DNA of 6,727 bases from Candidatus Kapaibacterium sp. (lineage in GTDB: Bacteria > Bacteroidota > Ignavibacteria > Kapaibacteriales > UBA2268), in NCBI GenBank assembly GCA_028691175.1, contig JAQUZU010000103.1, positions 1-6,727 on the forward strand. Direction: 5' to 3'. Numbering within the stretch: position 1 is the first letter of the stretch; each line of letters opens with the position of its first letter. Shown piece after piece: positions 6,071-6,727 of the stretch. Under the pieces are notes generated by a model, which saw only the letters and a program-made list of their open reading frames with translations, made no database searches and was not told where the DNA came from. The position numbers were made by a program, and so were the translations under genes.

Positions 6071-6727
6071 TGAAAAATTTCATGCTAATGATTGCCACAA
6101 TCTGCATTTTTGCCGCGTGCAACCTGCTTGCACTCAGCCAGTCACAGGAGATTTTCGAAAAGGCTAACCGCCACTACAAAGCAGGAAATTACGACGCTGC
6201 CACTGAATTATACACCAAAATTCTCCTTTCGGGCAATCATTCGTCCGAATTATACTATAACCTCGGCAACGCGTATTACAAGGCGGGAAATTTTCCGAAA
6301 TCGATTTTGAACTACGAAAAAGCAAAACTCCTCAATCCGGGCGACGCGGATATTGATCTTAACTTGCGCATCGCTCGCGGGAAAATAGTCGACCGCATTC
6401 CGGTAATCGAGCCGTTTTTCCTGTATTCGTGGGCAAATTCATTCGCTGCCAGCAACGACTCCGACGGTTGGGCAAGCGTAGTTTTCGGCTTTTTCGTTTT
6501 CATGCTCGTACTGCTCGCGATGAAAATGTTCGCCGTTCGCCGCTGGAAACGTCGTGCTTATTTCATTGGAGCGTGCGTCGCGGGCTTTGGTGTAATTATT
6601 GCGCTGACGTGCTCGATTTATCGTCTGAATATTGAAACCGCAAAAAATACCGCAATCGTTATGACGCCGGTAGTTGATCTGAAATCAGGTTTAGATCCTG
6701 CTGCGGAGACGTCATTCGTTCTGCACG
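6070..6727 (+). CDS. batE: BatE, TPR-containing membrane protein, C-terminus off the right edge
   Basis: 219 residues are visible. An N-terminal hydrophobic export signal (about 1-21) is followed by two tetratricopeptide repeats at about 26-59 and 60-93 (EKANRHYKAGNYDAA..., YYNLGNAYYKAGNFPKS...). Then come two membrane helices at about 134-155 and 163-184, and the start of what in BatE is an SH3-like domain (AIVMTPVVDLKSG, from 195). This order, TPR, paired helices, then SH3-like, is characteristic of BatE; BatC proteins have TPRs without the SH3 part. TPRs suggest protein-protein contacts, presumably with BatD in the periplasm. The ATG at 6070 shares its A with the batD TAA stop (TAATG), so the two are translationally coupled. 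AAAGGA lies 11 nt upstream within batD. Cys17 in FAAC is a weak lipobox candidate; cleavage by signal peptidase I a few residues later is the alternative. Confidence 0.9.
   Translation, partial: MKNFMLMIATICIFAACNLLALSQSQEIFEKANRHYKAGNYDAATELYTKILLSGNHSSELYYNLGNAYYKAGNFPKSILNYEKAKLLNPGDADIDLNLRIARGKIVDRIPVIEPFFLYSWANSFAASNDSDGWASVVFGFFVFMLVLLAMKMFAVRRWKRRAYFIGACVAGFGVIIALTCSIYRLNIETAKNTAIVMTPVVDLKSGLDPAAETSFVLH

Noticed and set aside
1..6727. CRISPR, transposon, phage, tRNA or rRNA content
   Set aside because: No spaced direct repeats, transposase or integrase motifs, or RNA-gene signatures were seen on either strand.

Overview
The window reads as ordinary chromosomal DNA of a Bacteroidota (or close FCB-group) bacterium. 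Three things suggest this. It carries a BatD/BatE pair of the Bacteroides-aerotolerance type. It has an exported papain-fold peptidase of a kind common in that phylum. A TAATTTTG box upstream of folP fits the Bacteroidota promoter consensus TAnnTTTG. The species cannot be named from this sequence.

Layout. Five genes lie on the minus strand, in two groups. The right-hand group, transcribed leftward from about 4024, is a YitT-family membrane protein, a CatA-type acetyltransferase-like protein 2 nt later, and a 73-residue Cys/Trp-rich protein 16 nt after that. A 194-bp gap (1983-2176) follows; it holds an 11-bp inverted repeat and a probable promoter. The left-hand group is folP (dihydropteroate synthase) and, 10 nt on, a secreted C1-family peptidase cut by the left edge. 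On the plus strand, batD and batE overlap by one base; batE is cut by the right edge. The 177-bp region 4025-4201 between yitT and batD is a divergent promoter region. No other gap exceeds 200 bp.

How the genes work together. BatD and BatE are inner-membrane proteins with large periplasmic parts and are expected to act together with the VWA-domain proteins BatA/BatB and a MoxR ATPase, none of which lies upstream here. The YitT / CatA-like / small-protein group looks like one transcription unit, but no common function can be read from it. folP and the peptidase are probably co-transcribed without an obvious shared pathway.

No mobile element, CRISPR array, tRNA or rRNA was seen. I found no clear novel system. 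The items most worth a second look are batD heading its own unit without batA/B/C, the small protein coupled to a CatA-like enzyme and YitT, the inverted repeat upstream of folP, and the non-canonical Asp at the third catalytic position of the peptidase.
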